A program made the position numbers and the translations under genes. From Bordetella sp. (GTDB lineage Bacteria > Pseudomonadota > Alphaproteobacteria > Caulobacterales > Caulobacteraceae), in contig JAFKFS010000037.1 of the NCBI GenBank assembly GCA_017308115.1, positions 1 to 35,220 of the forward strand: a stretch of 35,220 nt of DNA, written 5' to 3'. Of this stretch, positions 22,710-31,818 are shown piece by piece; position 1 is the stretch's first letter; each line of letters opens with the position of its first letter. The notes under the pieces are model-generated. The model worked only from the letters and a program-made list of their open reading frames with translations. It searched no databases and was not told the DNA's origin.

Positions 22710-23423
22710 ATGACCGTTTCCGACGACCCGACCTCCCTAGCCGCCGCCGACCTGCCGGCGGGCGGCGCCGAACTGGCCGCCTTCATCGCCGCCAAGCTGT
22801 GCCACGACTTCATCAGCCCGGCCGGGGCGGTGATGTCCGGCCTGGACCTGCTGGACGACCCCAGCGCCCAGGACATGCGCGACGACGCCCTGGGCCTGAT
22901 CCGCCAGAGCGCGGCCAAGATGGTCGCCCTGGTGCATTTCGCCCGCGTGGCCTTCGGCGCGGCGACCAGCAGCGAACAGTTCTCCGGGGCCGAGCTGCAC
23001 GGCCTGGTCGCGGGCCTGACAGAGGGCGGGCGCGCCGTCCTGGACTGGCGGGTGGGCGAGGCGGCCTTCACCAAGATCCAGGCGCGCGCCCTGATCAACC
23101 TGGCCTATCTGACGGTTTCGGCCCTGCCGATGGGCGGGACGGCGGTGGTCACCGTCCGCCGCGAGGACGGCCATCTGCTGCTCGTCGGTTCGGCCGAGGG
23201 CGCCCGCGCCCGGCTCAAGCCCGAGGCCGTGGTCGGCCTGAGGGGCGAGCGCCTGACCGAGGGGCTGGCGGGGCAGTGGATACAGCCCTACTGGCTGTGG
23301 CTGACGGCGCGCGAGGCGGGCGGACGGCTGGACGTGGCGACCGAGGAGGGCCGCGTGGCCTTGATGGCGCGCCTGCCGGGCGCTAGTGAGCAAGCCGCCT
23401 TCCTCGACCCAACGCTTCGTTAA
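22710..23423 (+). CDS. chpT: ChpT-type histidine phosphotransferase
   Basis: ChpT passes phosphate from the hybrid kinase CckA to the cell-cycle regulators CtrA and CpdR in Caulobacter and relatives. It is a dimer built like a histidine-kinase core without ATPase activity. The 237-residue product has the phosphorylated histidine H32 in the near-invariant context KLCHDFISPAGAV, followed by a degenerate ATPase-like domain with no recognisable N, G1 or G2 boxes. I chose the ATG at 22710; upstream extension reads non-conserved residues. A TTGACC at 22677-22682 might be a -35, but no good -10 was found. A CheY-like and a CheR gene follow on the same strand. Confidence 0.9.
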   Translation: MTVSDDPTSLAAADLPAGGAELAAFIAAKLCHDFISPAGAVMSGLDLLDDPSAQDMRDDALGLIRQSAAKMVALVHFARVAFGAATSSEQFSGAELHGLVAGLTEGGRAVLDWRVGEAAFTKIQARALINLAYLTVSALPMGGTAVVTVRREDGHLLLVGSAEGARARLKPEAVVGLRGERLTEGLAGQWIQPYWLWLTAREAGGRLDVATEEGRVALMARLPGASEQAAFLDPTLR

Positions 23424-23485
23424 CCCGCCTGAACGACCATGGCGAGAGCGTGTTTTCTGTGTCGCGTCAAACGGGAAACGATCCA

Positions 23486-23869
23486 GTGGACCCCAGAACC
23501 TGCCTGATCGTCGATGACAGCCGCATCATCCGCAAGGTGGCGCGCCGCATCCTGGAGGACCTGTCCTTCGACGTGGCCGAGGCGGCCGACGGCGCCGAGG
23601 CGCTGGACTATTGCCAGGCGGCCATGCCCCAGGTGGTGCTTCTGGACTGGCAGATGCCGGTGATGGACGGCCTGGCCTTCCTGCGCCGCCTGCGCGAGCT
23701 GCCGGGCGGGCGGGCGCCCAAGGTCCTGTTCTGCTCGGTCGAGACGCGGGCCGAGCGAATCGCCGAAGCCCTGTCCGCAGGGGCCGACGAATATGTTATG
23801 AAGCCTTTCGACGGCGAGATCCTGCAAGTCAAGCTCGCCGAAGTGGGAGTGGTGCAGTCGCCGTCATGA
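23486..23869 (+). CDS. CheY-like single-domain response regulator
   Basis: The 127-residue product is a stand-alone receiver: acidic D10-D11, phosphoacceptor D54 in LLDWQMPVMDG, S84 in LFCSVET and K106 in YVMKPFDG. There is no output domain. I prefer the GTG at 23486, giving MDPRTCLIVDDSR, with GGGAAA upstream; a GTG at 23450 would add 12 unconserved residues. It lies 62 bases after chpT and overlaps the start of the CheR gene by four bases (ATGA). No kinase gene is nearby, so ChpT or a distant CheA is a possible phosphate source. That is inference. Confidence 0.88.
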   Translation: MDPRTCLIVDDSRIIRKVARRILEDLSFDVAEAADGAEALDYCQAAMPQVVLLDWQMPVMDGLAFLRRLRELPGGRAPKVLFCSVETRAERIAEALSAGADEYVMKPFDGEILQVKLAEVGVVQSPS

Positions 23870-24681
23870 CGCCCGAGGATTTCGATCGTCTTCAGTCGCT
23901 TCTCGCGTCCCGCGCCGGCTTCCGGCTGACCCGGGACCGGATGCAGCTGGCGGAGCATCGGCTGGGGCCGGTGGCCCGGCGCGAGGGCTATCACAACGTC
24001 GAGGCCATGCTGGCCAGCCTGTGGAGCCGCCCGGTCGCCTCCCTGGGCTGGAGCGTGATCGAGGCCCTGCTGAACGGCGAGACCTGGTTCCGCCGCGACC
24101 GGGCGGCCTTCGAGGTGCTGGAGCGCGAACTGCTGCCCGCCCTGACGGCGGCGCGGCCGGGCGGCCGGGTGCGCATCTGGTGCGGCGGCGCTTCGACGGG
24201 GCAGGAGGCCTATTCCCTGGCCATCGCCGCCCTGGAAGCCGGCGCCCAGGTCGAGATCGAGGCCACGGACCTGTCGCGCCAGGCGATCGAGAAGGCGCTG
24301 TCCGGCCTCTACACCTCCTTCGAGATTCAGCGCGGCCTGTCGGCGCGGACCATGCTGCGCTGGTTCGAGCAGGTCGAAGATCAGTGGCGGGCCCGGCCCG
24401 AGCTGCGCGCCGCCATCGCCTTCAAGCGCGCCAACCTGCTGGATGAGCCGACCGACGAGGGCCGGTTCGACGTGGTCTTCTGCCGCAACGTCCTGGCCGA
24501 CATGGCGCCGGAGCGCCGGGCGCGCCTGCTGGACGGGCTGGAGCGGCGGATGGTCGACGACGGCTGCCTCTTCCTGGGACGGGACGAACGACCCGACGGC
24601 GACAGCGTGGCCTTCCGTCCGGTGGCCGGGCGCCAGGGCCTCTATGTGAAGAGCGCCGCCGCCGCGCGCCGCGCCGCCTGA
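23866..24681 (+). CDS. CheR-type protein-glutamate methyltransferase
   Basis: CheR methylates glutamates on chemoreceptors using SAM. The 271-residue product has the N-terminal helical domain with NGETWFRRD (65-73), then a SAM-binding domain with IWCGGASTGQEAYSLA, EATDLSRQAIEKA and VVFCRNVLADM. The glycine-rich motif reads STGQEAYS instead of the commoner STGEEPYS, a variant I associate with alphaproteobacterial CheR paralogues. No CheB, CheA, CheW or receptor gene is in the window, so this is an orphan module linked to the CheY-like protein. It starts in an ATGA overlap. Confidence 0.9.
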   Translation: MTPEDFDRLQSLLASRAGFRLTRDRMQLAEHRLGPVARREGYHNVEAMLASLWSRPVASLGWSVIEALLNGETWFRRDRAAFEVLERELLPALTAARPGGRVRIWCGGASTGQEAYSLAIAALEAGAQVEIEATDLSRQAIEKALSGLYTSFEIQRGLSARTMLRWFEQVEDQWRARPELRAAIAFKRANLLDEPTDEGRFDVVFCRNVLADMAPERRARLLDGLERRMVDDGCLFLGRDERPDGDSVAFRPVAGRQGLYVKSAAAARRAA

Positions 24682-24685
24682 GCCG

Positions 24686-24698
24686 TCAGACCGTCTGA
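24686..24698. repeat. Short palindrome between convergent cheR and metallophosphatase genes
   Basis: TCAGAC-C-GTCTGA is an exact inverted repeat in the 21-base gap. TGAGCCGTCAG also occurs twice around it. It may help termination in both directions, but it is short and lacks a T-run. Confidence 0.35.
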
Positions 24699-24702
24699 GC
24701 CG

Positions 24703-26073
24703 TCAGGCGGCCGAAAGCAGCCCCTGGGCGGCGACGGCCTTGACGCCGGGGCCGGGAACCTCGGCGAAGGCCAGGTCCGTGACCCCGAAATACTCATGCT
24801 GGTTCAGGGCGCACCAGTCGGTGGTGACGATGCGGACGGTCTGGCGTCCCTCGACCCCCTCGACCGCGCCATAGACGAAGTCGCCGGTGCGGCGCGCGAA
24901 GGGCATGACCCGGTCCTGATTGGCCAGGGCGGTCAGTTCGGCCAGTCGCGCGGCCGGAATCTCGGCGGCCATCAGCCTGCCGTCGAAACGCACCACGGAG
25001 TCGAAGACGTAGCGGCTGACCGGCCCGGAGGGCAGGCCCGTCCCCAGGGTGGTGTGGCCGATGAAGCCCGCCTGGGCCCCGGCGAAGCGGGCGAAGGCGG
25101 CGGCCACGGCGCGGCCGGTGTCGCCCAGCGACAGGGCGGCGGGGCTGGTCCCCAGGATGGCGCTTTCCTGCGCGGTCAGATGCCGGTCCATCGTGGCGCG
25201 GATCAGGGCGGCCAGGGCCGGATCGGCCGGTCCGTCCAGGGCGACGGCGCGCGACTGCGCCCGCACGCTTCCGTCGCTGAGGTAATCGGCCGCCGTATAG
25301 GCGTTGCTCCACGATCCGGCGTGGGCGTACAGGCCGCGTCCCAGCGGCTCCTGGAACAGCAGGTGGTTGTGCCCGCCGATCATCAGGGCACCGTCGGGCA
25401 GGGCGGCCAGCATCCCCCGGTCGCCCGCCACCCCGGCGTGGCTCATCACCAGCGTCAGATCGGCGCCCTCCAGCAGGGCGGGCAGTTGGGCGTTGGCCCA
25501 TTGCGTCGGATCGGGGATCGACAGCCAGTCGCGGCTGGTCTTGGGATAGGTGTTCAGCGAATTCGTGCCGAAGCCGGCGATGCGCAGCCTTCGCGCGCCG
25601 AAGGCCAGCTCGGTCGCCGCAGGCGCATAGGGTCGGCCGTTGCGGGCGTTGATGATGTTGCTGAGGACGGTGATCCCCAGGCTCTGCATCCGCTCCACGA
25701 CCTCATGCAGGTCCGGGATCAGGTCGTTGTCGTGATTGCCCAGGTTGACCACCGTGGGGGCGATGGCGGGCAGGGCGGCCAGGAAGGCCCAGTCGATCGC
25801 GCCTTCGGACCGCACCGACACGACGTTGCCGTGCTCGAAGACGTCGCCGTCGACCGCGATCAGATGCGGAACCGGTCGGCTGCGGACCTCTGCGCGCAAG
25901 GCGGCGAGAAGCTGGGCGCTGCGCTCATAGGCCGAGTGCAGGTCGGACATGGCCAGGACGCGGCCGACGACGGCGGGCGGCTGATCCAGCGCGAGGGCGG
26001 CGGTTCCGCCGACCAGCGGCAGGGCGGCGGCGCCCAGAAGAAACCGGCGGCGGGACGGGGCGGCGATGGGCAT
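24703..26073 (-). CDS. Tat-exported metallophosphatase / 5'-nucleotidase-like protein
   Basis: The 456-residue product has a twin-arginine signal (SRRRFLLGAAALPLVGG, residues 7-23) for folded export to the periplasm. A calcineurin-like metallophosphatase domain follows, with SDLHSAYE (D-x-H), DGDVFEHG, NLGNHDND (GNHD) and IGGHNH. A C-terminal domain resembles the substrate-binding half of UshA-type 5'-nucleotidases (SRYVFDSVVRFDG region). It probably dephosphorylates nucleotides or related esters in the periplasm, but the substrate is not certain. I chose the ATG at 26073: AGGAGA lies five bases upstream and the Tat motif follows at once. It is divergent from a TonB-dependent receptor gene. 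Confidence 0.85.
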   Translation of the reverse strand: MPIAAPSRRRFLLGAAALPLVGGTAALALDQPPAVVGRVLAMSDLHSAYERSAQLLAALRAEVRSRPVPHLIAVDGDVFEHGNVVSVRSEGAIDWAFLAALPAIAPTVVNLGNHDNDLIPDLHEVVERMQSLGITVLSNIINARNGRPYAPAATELAFGARRLRIAGFGTNSLNTYPKTSRDWLSIPDPTQWANAQLPALLEGADLTLVMSHAGVAGDRGMLAALPDGALMIGGHNHLLFQEPLGRGLYAHAGSWSNAYTAADYLSDGSVRAQSRAVALDGPADPALAALIRATMDRHLTAQESAILGTSPAALSLGDTGRAVAAAFARFAGAQAGFIGHTTLGTGLPSGPVSRYVFDSVVRFDGRLMAAEIPAARLAELTALANQDRVMPFARRTGDFVYGAVEGVEGRQTVRIVTTDWCALNQHEYFGVTDLAFAEVPGPGVKAVAAQGLLSAA

Positions 26074-26339
26074 GGGCGTCTCCTGCGGCGGATCGCGCGC
26101 CTGGTGCGTCGGCGAGCGGCGAAGGGCGGGCGCAGCCGATCTGCTTGGCATGTCCTGTTGCGGCGCACAATGTCGCGCTTCGGCGACGTATGAATCGAAC
26201 GGCGGTTTCCTGGGGTCTGTGTCCCTGTCGCGAAAGGTTCACGACGCAGGGTGTTTCGGCGCTGGAAACGCCCCCCGCCTTGGGCCTAGAGGCTGCGGCG
26301 AATTCACCCGCCCAAGATCATCAAGAAGGGGATATCTCG
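26074..26339. other. Divergent intergenic region (metallophosphatase / TonB receptor)
   Basis: These 266 bases separate two outward-facing genes for exported proteins. I see no gene and no recognisable riboswitch. The right end carries AAGAAGGGG before the receptor ATG, and the left end carries the Shine-Dalgarno of the phosphatase gene. Promoters must lie here, but no convincing consensus was found. Confidence 0.5.
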
Positions 26340-28583
26340 ATGACGCGTCTCTCGGTTCTCGCCGCCTCCGCCAGCGGTCTGGCTCTGCTGCTCTCCACGC
26401 CCGCCCTGGCGCAATCCGCCGCCGCCCCGGATGATCAAGCGGCCGCCGTCGGCGACATCGTCGTCACCGCCCAGCGCCGCAGCGAAAGCATCCGTGACGT
26501 GCCCTTCGCCGTCACCGCCATGAACACCGAGACGCTGAACGCCGTGAACGCCGGCGGCGGCGACATCCTGCAGCTGTCGGGCCGCGTGCCTAGCCTGCAG
26601 GTCGAAAGCTCCAACGGCCGCTACGCTCCGCGCTTCTACATCCGCGGCCTGGGCAATGTGGACTTCGACTTCACGGCCTCCCAGCCGGTGTCGATGGTGA
26701 TGGACGAGCTGGTTCTGGAAAGCGTCTATCTGAAGGGCTTCCCCCTGTTCGACGTGAAGCAGCTGGAAGTGCTGCGCGGGCCGCAGGGCACCCTGTTCGG
26801 GCGCAACACCCCGGCGGGCGTGATCAAGATCGACACCGCCAAGCCGGGCGACGACTTCACCGGCTTCGGCTCGATCACCTACGGCAACTACGGCTCGACC
26901 CGCGCCGAGGCGGCCGTGACCCTGCCGGCGTCGGATACGCTGTCGGTCCGCGTCGCGGCCCTGTGGAACCACCGCGACGACTGGATCAACAACGCCTGGG
27001 ACGCCCCCTTCGCCAAGAAGGACGGCAAGGACCTGGGCAATTTCGATGATGTGGCGGGCCGCATCCACGTCGCCTGGACCCCGACCGACCGCCTGTCGAC
27101 CCTGCTGACCCTTCAGGCGCGCGACTATGTGGGCACCGGCACGATGAACCGCGCCAACGTCCTGACCAAGGGCTCGAACAAGCTGAACGACAACTTCGAC
27201 CGCGAGACGGTCTGGTATGACGGCGGCCGCAACAACTTCCAGAAGCAGCAGACCACCTCGCAATCGCTGCAGGTCGCCTATGATTTCGGCCCGGCGACCC
27301 TGACCGGCGTGGTCGGCGCCTTCCAGGGCTGGTCCCAGGGCGACGGCGATATCGACGGCGGCGTCGCCTCGGCCCCCGCGGGGGCGGGCTACAAGACCCC
27401 GTTCAACGTCGAATCCGGCACCCTCTCCAGCGACCTGCTGCAGAACACCTATGAACTGCGCCTGGCTTCGAACGGCGCGGGCCGTCTGGGTTGGCAGGTC
27501 GGCGCCTTCTACTGGGACGAGCGCGTCAATCTCGTGTCGGGCACCTTCGACGGCGTGGGCGGCCTGTTCCCGACCAAGGTCACCGACATCGTGCAGAAGT
27601 CGGATTCCTGGTCGGTCTTCGGTCAGGCCAACTATCAGGTCACGGACGCCCTGAAGCTGACCGGCGGCCTGCGCTACACCGACGACAGCCGCGACTATCA
27701 CGGCCGCATCGTGGTCGGCGCGCCGGCGAACGCGCAAGGCCAGGTCTCGGTCGGCGACGAGCAGGTCAGCTGGGACGTCAGCGCCCTCTATGAAGTCAAC
27801 GACGGCCTGAACCTGTTCGCCCGCGTGGCCAGCGGCTATCGCGGTCCGTCGATCCAGGGCCGCAACCTGCCGGTCCTGACCACGGCCGACTCCGAAACCG
27901 TCATGTCCTATGAGGCCGGCTTCAAGGCTCGCCTGTGGGACGGCCGCGCCCGCCTGAACGCCACCGCCTATCTGTATGACGTCAAGGACATGCAGTTCAC
28001 GGCCATCGGCGGCGTCGACAACTCCAACCGCCTGATCAACGCCGACAAGGGGCAGGGCTACGGCCTGGAGATCGACGGCGACGTCTATCTGGGCGCGGGC
28101 TTCACCCTGGCCGGCGGCTTGGCGTGGAACCATACCGAGATCAAGGACAAGGACCTGTTGGTCGCCATCTGCGGCAATCACTTGTGCACCATCACCGACC
28201 CGATCGTGAAGGTCGGGACCAGCGACCGCGCCGCCATCGACGGCAACCCCTTCCCGCAGGCGCCGGAGTATTCGGCCAATCTGACCCTGTCCTACGTCCG
28301 CCCGATCGGCGACGATCAGGAGCTGTTCGCCTCGACCGACTGGGTGATGCAGAAGGACTTCAACCTCTTCCTCTATGAGGCGGTCGAGTTCCGCCAGGAC
28401 GCCAACTTCGAAGGCGGCCTGCGCGCAGGCTGGCGCGACCTGAACCGGGGTCTGGAGGCGGCCGTCTATGTCCGCAACATCACGGACGAGGCCAATGTCA
28501 TCGGCGCCATCGACTTCAACAACCTGACGGCCTTCGTCAACGAGCCGCGCATGTACGGCGTGGAGCTGTCCAAGCGCTTCTAA
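26340..28583 (+). CDS. TonB-dependent outer membrane receptor
   Basis: TonB-dependent receptors import siderophores, vitamins, sugars or other scarce compounds across the outer membrane. The 747-residue product has a signal peptide (to about ALAQ, residue 25), a TonB-box-like DIVVTAQRR (39-47) and a plug domain with DVPFAVTAMN and VLRGPQGTLFGRNTPAGVIKI. A 22-strand-type barrel follows, ending in ELSKRF with terminal phenylalanine. It is of the short form without an N-terminal signalling domain. The ATG at 26340 has AAGAAGGGG upstream. The substrate is unknown; the divergent phosphatase gene hints at a phosphorylated nutrient, but this is weak. A strong hairpin follows. Confidence 0.93.
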   Translation: MTRLSVLAASASGLALLLSTPALAQSAAAPDDQAAAVGDIVVTAQRRSESIRDVPFAVTAMNTETLNAVNAGGGDILQLSGRVPSLQVESSNGRYAPRFYIRGLGNVDFDFTASQPVSMVMDELVLESVYLKGFPLFDVKQLEVLRGPQGTLFGRNTPAGVIKIDTAKPGDDFTGFGSITYGNYGSTRAEAAVTLPASDTLSVRVAALWNHRDDWINNAWDAPFAKKDGKDLGNFDDVAGRIHVAWTPTDRLSTLLTLQARDYVGTGTMNRANVLTKGSNKLNDNFDRETVWYDGGRNNFQKQQTTSQSLQVAYDFGPATLTGVVGAFQGWSQGDGDIDGGVASAPAGAGYKTPFNVESGTLSSDLLQNTYELRLASNGAGRLGWQVGAFYWDERVNLVSGTFDGVGGLFPTKVTDIVQKSDSWSVFGQANYQVTDALKLTGGLRYTDDSRDYHGRIVVGAPANAQGQVSVGDEQVSWDVSALYEVNDGLNLFARVASGYRGPSIQGRNLPVLTTADSETVMSYEAGFKARLWDGRARLNATAYLYDVKDMQFTAIGGVDNSNRLINADKGQGYGLEIDGDVYLGAGFTLAGGLAWNHTEIKDKDLLVAICGNHLCTITDPIVKVGTSDRAAIDGNPFPQAPEYSANLTLSYVRPIGDDQELFASTDWVMQKDFNLFLYEAVEFRQDANFEGGLRAGWRDLNRGLEAAVYVRNITDEANVIGAIDFNNLTAFVNEPRMYGVELSKRF

Positions 28584-28606
28584 GCCGATACGGCTGATCG
28601 CATCGG

Positions 28607-28643
28607 GAGGGCGGCGGCGGGGCGACCTGCCGCCGCCCTCTTG
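28607..28643 (+). terminator. Terminator of the TonB-dependent receptor gene
   Basis: GAGGGCGGCGGC (28607-28618) and GCCGCCGCCCTC (28629-28640) form a perfect 12-bp stem with a 10-base loop, 24 bases after the receptor stop codon. Only CTT follows, so termination may rely mainly on the very stable stem. Confidence 0.7.
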
Positions 28644-28695
28644 CCATCCGAGGTTCGCTTGGTCCTACTGTCGCTTGGATCGGGGAGGATTTCTC

Positions 28696-30594
28696 ATGCG
28701 GCTGGCCCTGCTGTTCGGATCGCTGACGCTCGCCTTCGCGCTGGCGGCGTGGACCACCCAGGCGCCGAGGCCGCGCCCGGCCGACGCGCCCGCCGCCGCC
28801 TTCTCGGCCGCGCGGGCCATGATCGACATCGAGCAGATCGCCCGCGCCCCGCACCCGGTCGGCTCGCCCGAACACACGCGGGTCCGCGCCTATCTGAACG
28901 ACCGCCTGACTCAGCTTGGGCTTGAAGTCAGCGAGCAGGCCGGACCGCTGTCGCCCGCCGCCGTCAAGCGGCTGGAGCGGGCGGGCGGCGATCCGGCGGC
29001 GGCGGGCAATCAGGCGATCAACCTGGTCGGCGTCCTGCCCGGAAAGGACCGCCGCCAGCCCGCCGTCATGCTGATGGCTCATTACGACACCGTGGTCGGC
29101 TCGCCCGGCGCGGCCGACGATTCCGCCGGGGTCGCCGCCATTCTGGAGGCGGTGCGGGCGATCCGGGCGCGCGGTCCGGCCGAGCGCGATCTGGTCGTCC
29201 TGCTGAGCGATGCGGAGGAACTGGGTCTGGACGGGGCGCGGGTCTTCTTCGGCGGCCACCCCCTGCGCGACCGCATCGGGGCCGTGGTCAATCTTGAGGC
29301 GCGCGGCGGCGGCGGTCGCGCCGCCATGTTCGAGACCGGGCGCGAGGCGGGGCCGACGGTCCAGCTGTTCCGTCGTGCGGCGGCCAGGGCCGACGGCGGG
29401 ACCACGGCCACCTCCATCGCCGCCTTCATGTATGAGCGGATGCCCAACGGCACCGACTTCACCGTGCCCAAGGACCGGGGGATCGGCGGCCTGAACCTGG
29501 CCTTCATCGGCCGCCCGGATCAGTACCACTCCGCCAACTCGACTCCCGCCAACCTGGACCGGGGCGCGGTCCAGCATCTGGGCTCCCAGGCGCTGGAGGC
29601 GGCCGACGCCCTGCTGCGCGCGCCTCGCCTGCCGGGCAAGGGCGAGAACCTGGTCTATGCCGACCTCTTCGGCCGCTGGACGGTCGCCCATGGGCAAGGG
29701 ACGGGCTGGGCGCTGTTGGCCCTGGCGGCGGCCCTGGCCGGCCTCGCGGCCTGGCGGGCGCGGCGCCGGGCAGGGCTGACGGCGGGCCAGGTCGGCCGCG
29801 GCGTGCTGGACGGGCTGTGGTTCCTGACCGGCGGCGTCGTCCTGTTGCAGGCTGCGCGCCTGCTGGCCGGGCCGATGTCGAGCCGGGCCGCCTCTCCGGA
29901 CGTCTACTACGCCCTGCTGCGCCGCCTGCCGTGGATGGAGGCGGGGGCCGTTCTGGCGATCCTCGCCCTGGCGCTGCTCCTGCTGAGCGGGGCGCGCCAG
30001 GCGCGGCCGCGCGTGACGGGCGGGGCGTTGGCGGTGCTGACCGCCGTCGTGCTGATCCTCGGCGGCTTCAGCCCGGTGATGCTGGCGCTCGGCCTTGTCG
30101 CCGTCGGCCTGTCCCTGTGGCCGGGCCAGGAAGCGGCGCGGACCCAGCGGTCGGCCTGGGGCGGCTGGCTGGGCCTGATCGCCCTGGTCTTCGTCCTGGC
30201 CTGCGCCCTGCAGGGCGCGGCGCCCGAGGCGGCGTTGCTGTTGGTCTGGCCGGTGTTGCTGGCGGCGGCCGCCGCCGCCCTGGCGGCCTGGATCGATCCC
30301 GGCCTGTCGCGCCCGCTCGGCCTCCTGCCGGCCGTCGTCGCGGCGGTGCTGGGCGGAGCCTGGCTGATGGGCCTCGGCCATTTCGTCTTCCTGGGCGTGG
30401 GGATGGACATGCCGGGCGCCCTGGCCCTGATCGCCCTTTTGGTCCTGCTGTTCGCCCGGCCCCTGGCGCCGGGCGCGAGAACGACGCGCCTGGTCTTGTT
30501 CGCGGCGGCGGCCTGTCTGATCGCGGGGGTCGGCCTGAACCTGTCGGCCCAGTTGCTCGCGCCCTCGCCCGCCGTGGCCGAGACCCTGCCCTAG
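28696..30594 (+). CDS. M28 family metallopeptidase with C-terminal membrane domain
   Basis: The 632-residue product joins an M28 (aminopeptidase Y/S-like) zinc peptidase to a polytopic membrane domain. An N-terminal hydrophobic segment (about 3-19) should place the peptidase in the periplasm. Zinc and catalytic residues are H129-Y-D131, D141 (ADDSAG), E174-E175 (DAEELG), E201 (NLEARG) and H278 (QYHSAN). From about residue 325 there are roughly eight hydrophobic helices separated by short Arg-rich loops. The layout is like eukaryotic ER/vacuolar M28 peptidases with multiple membrane spans. The substrate is unknown. GGGGAGG precedes the ATG at 28696. The epimerase gene follows after 48 bases. 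Confidence 0.9.
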   Translation: MRLALLFGSLTLAFALAAWTTQAPRPRPADAPAAAFSAARAMIDIEQIARAPHPVGSPEHTRVRAYLNDRLTQLGLEVSEQAGPLSPAAVKRLERAGGDPAAAGNQAINLVGVLPGKDRRQPAVMLMAHYDTVVGSPGAADDSAGVAAILEAVRAIRARGPAERDLVVLLSDAEELGLDGARVFFGGHPLRDRIGAVVNLEARGGGGRAAMFETGREAGPTVQLFRRAAARADGGTTATSIAAFMYERMPNGTDFTVPKDRGIGGLNLAFIGRPDQYHSANSTPANLDRGAVQHLGSQALEAADALLRAPRLPGKGENLVYADLFGRWTVAHGQGTGWALLALAAALAGLAAWRARRRAGLTAGQVGRGVLDGLWFLTGGVVLLQAARLLAGPMSSRAASPDVYYALLRRLPWMEAGAVLAILALALLLLSGARQARPRVTGGALAVLTAVVLILGGFSPVMLALGLVAVGLSLWPGQEAARTQRSAWGGWLGLIALVFVLACALQGAAPEAALLLVWPVLLAAAAAALAAWIDPGLSRPLGLLPAVVAAVLGGAWLMGLGHFVFLGVGMDMPGALALIALLVLLFARPLAPGARTTRLVLFAAAACLIAGVGLNLSAQLLAPSPAVAETLP

Positions 30595-30642
30595 GCTCCG
30601 GACTCTGGCGTCCGGCCGCGCGAGCGTTTATCGCAGCGGATC

Positions 30643-31662
30643 ATGAGCGATCCCGTCCTGGTCACCGGCTCCGCCGGCTTCATCGGCTTCCACACCGCCC
30701 GGCGCCTGCTGGAGCGGGGCGAGCGGGTGATCGGCCTGGACAACCTCAACGCCTATTACGATCCGGCGTTGAAGCAGGCGCGGCTGGCCCAGCTTCAGGC
30801 CCATCCCGGCTATCGCCACCACACGCTCGACTTGGCCGACCGCGAGGGCGTCGCCGCCCTGTTCGCCGAGCACAGGCCGCGCCGCGTGGTGCATCTCGCC
30901 GCCCAGGCCGGCGTCCGCTACAGCCTGGAAGCGCCCGAGACCTATGTCGATTCCAATGTGGTCGGCTTCCTCAGCATCCTGGAAGGCTGCCGCGCGGTCG
31001 GTGCGGCCAACCTCGTCTTCGCCTCGACGAGCTCTGTGTTCGGCGCCAACCGCGCCCTGCCGTTTTCGGTGCGTCAGCCCGCCGACCATCCGCTGACCGT
31101 CTATGCGGCGACCAAGCTGGCCAATGAGGCCATGGCCCACTCCTACGCCCACCTGTTCGGCTTTCCGGCGACGGGCCTGCGCTTCTTCACCGTCTACGGG
31201 CCGTGGGGCCGGCCGGACATGGCCCTGTTCAAATTCACTCGCGCCATCCTGAAGGACGAGCCGATCGACGTGTACGGCGAAGGGCGGATGAGCCGCGACT
31301 TCACCTATGTCGACGACATCGTCACGGGCGTCGTCGCCGCCCTGGATCGGCCCGCCGCCATCGACCCGACGTGGGACGCGGCCGCCCCCAATCCGGCGAC
31401 CAGCGGCGTCGCCCCCTGGCGCATCCTGAACCTGGGCGCGGGCCGCCCGGTGCCGCTGATGCGCTACATCGAGGTGCTGGAGGACAAGCTGGGCCGCAAG
31501 GCCAGGCTGAACCTCATGCCCATGCAGGACGGCGACGTGGCCGACACCGAGGCCGATGTGACCGACACCCTGGCCGCCCTCGACTACGCCCCGACGACCC
31601 CGGTGGAGGAGGGCGTCGCCCGCTTCGTCGACTGGTACTGCAACTTCCACCGCGAGAATTGA
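30643..31662 (+). CDS. NAD-dependent nucleotide-sugar epimerase (UDP-glucuronate 4-epimerase-like)
   Basis: The 339-residue SDR-family enzyme has the NAD-binding GSAGFIG (9-15), [12 protein letters not shown] after strand 2, the catalytic serine region ASTSSVFG and YAATK (catalytic Tyr and Lys). DNLNxYYDxxLKxxRL and [14 protein letters not shown] are typical of the CapI/LpsL UDP-glucuronate 4-epimerases, which supply UDP-galacturonate for LPS or capsule. Close relatives act on other UDP- or GDP-sugars. No other surface-polysaccharide genes are nearby. TTTATCG lies shortly upstream and may be part of a -10. Confidence 0.9.
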   Translation: MSDPVLVTGSAGFIGFHTARRLLERGERVIGLDNLNAYYDPALKQARLAQLQAHPGYRHHTLDLADREGVAALFAEHRPRRVVHLAAQAGVRYSLEAPETYVDSNVVGFLSILEGCRAVGAANLVFASTSSVFGANRALPFSVRQPADHPLTVYAATKLANEAMAHSYAHLFGFPATGLRFFTVYGPWGRPDMALFKFTRAILKDEPIDVYGEGRMSRDFTYVDDIVTGVVAALDRPAAIDPTWDAAAPNPATSGVAPWRILNLGAGRPVPLMRYIEVLEDKLGRKARLNLMPMQDGDVADTEADVTDTLAALDYAPTTPVEEGVARFVDWYCNFHREN

Positions 31663-31676
31663 CGCGCGCGGGTGTT

Positions 31677-31691
31677 CGCCTTGCAAAGGCG
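31677..31691. terminator. Small hairpin between the epimerase gene and tRNA-Ala
   Basis: CGCCTT-GCA-AAGGCG is a perfect 6-bp stem 14 bases past the epimerase stop and about 30 bases past the tRNA 3' end on the other strand. It may end one or both convergent transcripts. It has no T-run, so confidence is low. Confidence 0.35.
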
Positions 31692-31722
31692 GTCGAACGT
31701 CAGTGATTTCTTGGAGATGCCC

Positions 31723-31798
<76 letters not shown>

Positions 31799-31818
31799 GA
31801 CCGACAGGCAGGGGCGGG

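Noticed and set aside
23420-23434. TTAA-N7-GAAC after chpT as a CtrA binding site
   Set aside because: Only the first half matches TTAA-N7-TTAA, and the TTAA includes the chpT stop codon. Chance is more likely.
26074-26339. Possible cobalamin or other riboswitch before the TonB-dependent receptor gene
   Set aside because: I found no B12-box-like sequence or other conserved aptamer core, and part of the region must hold the opposing promoter.
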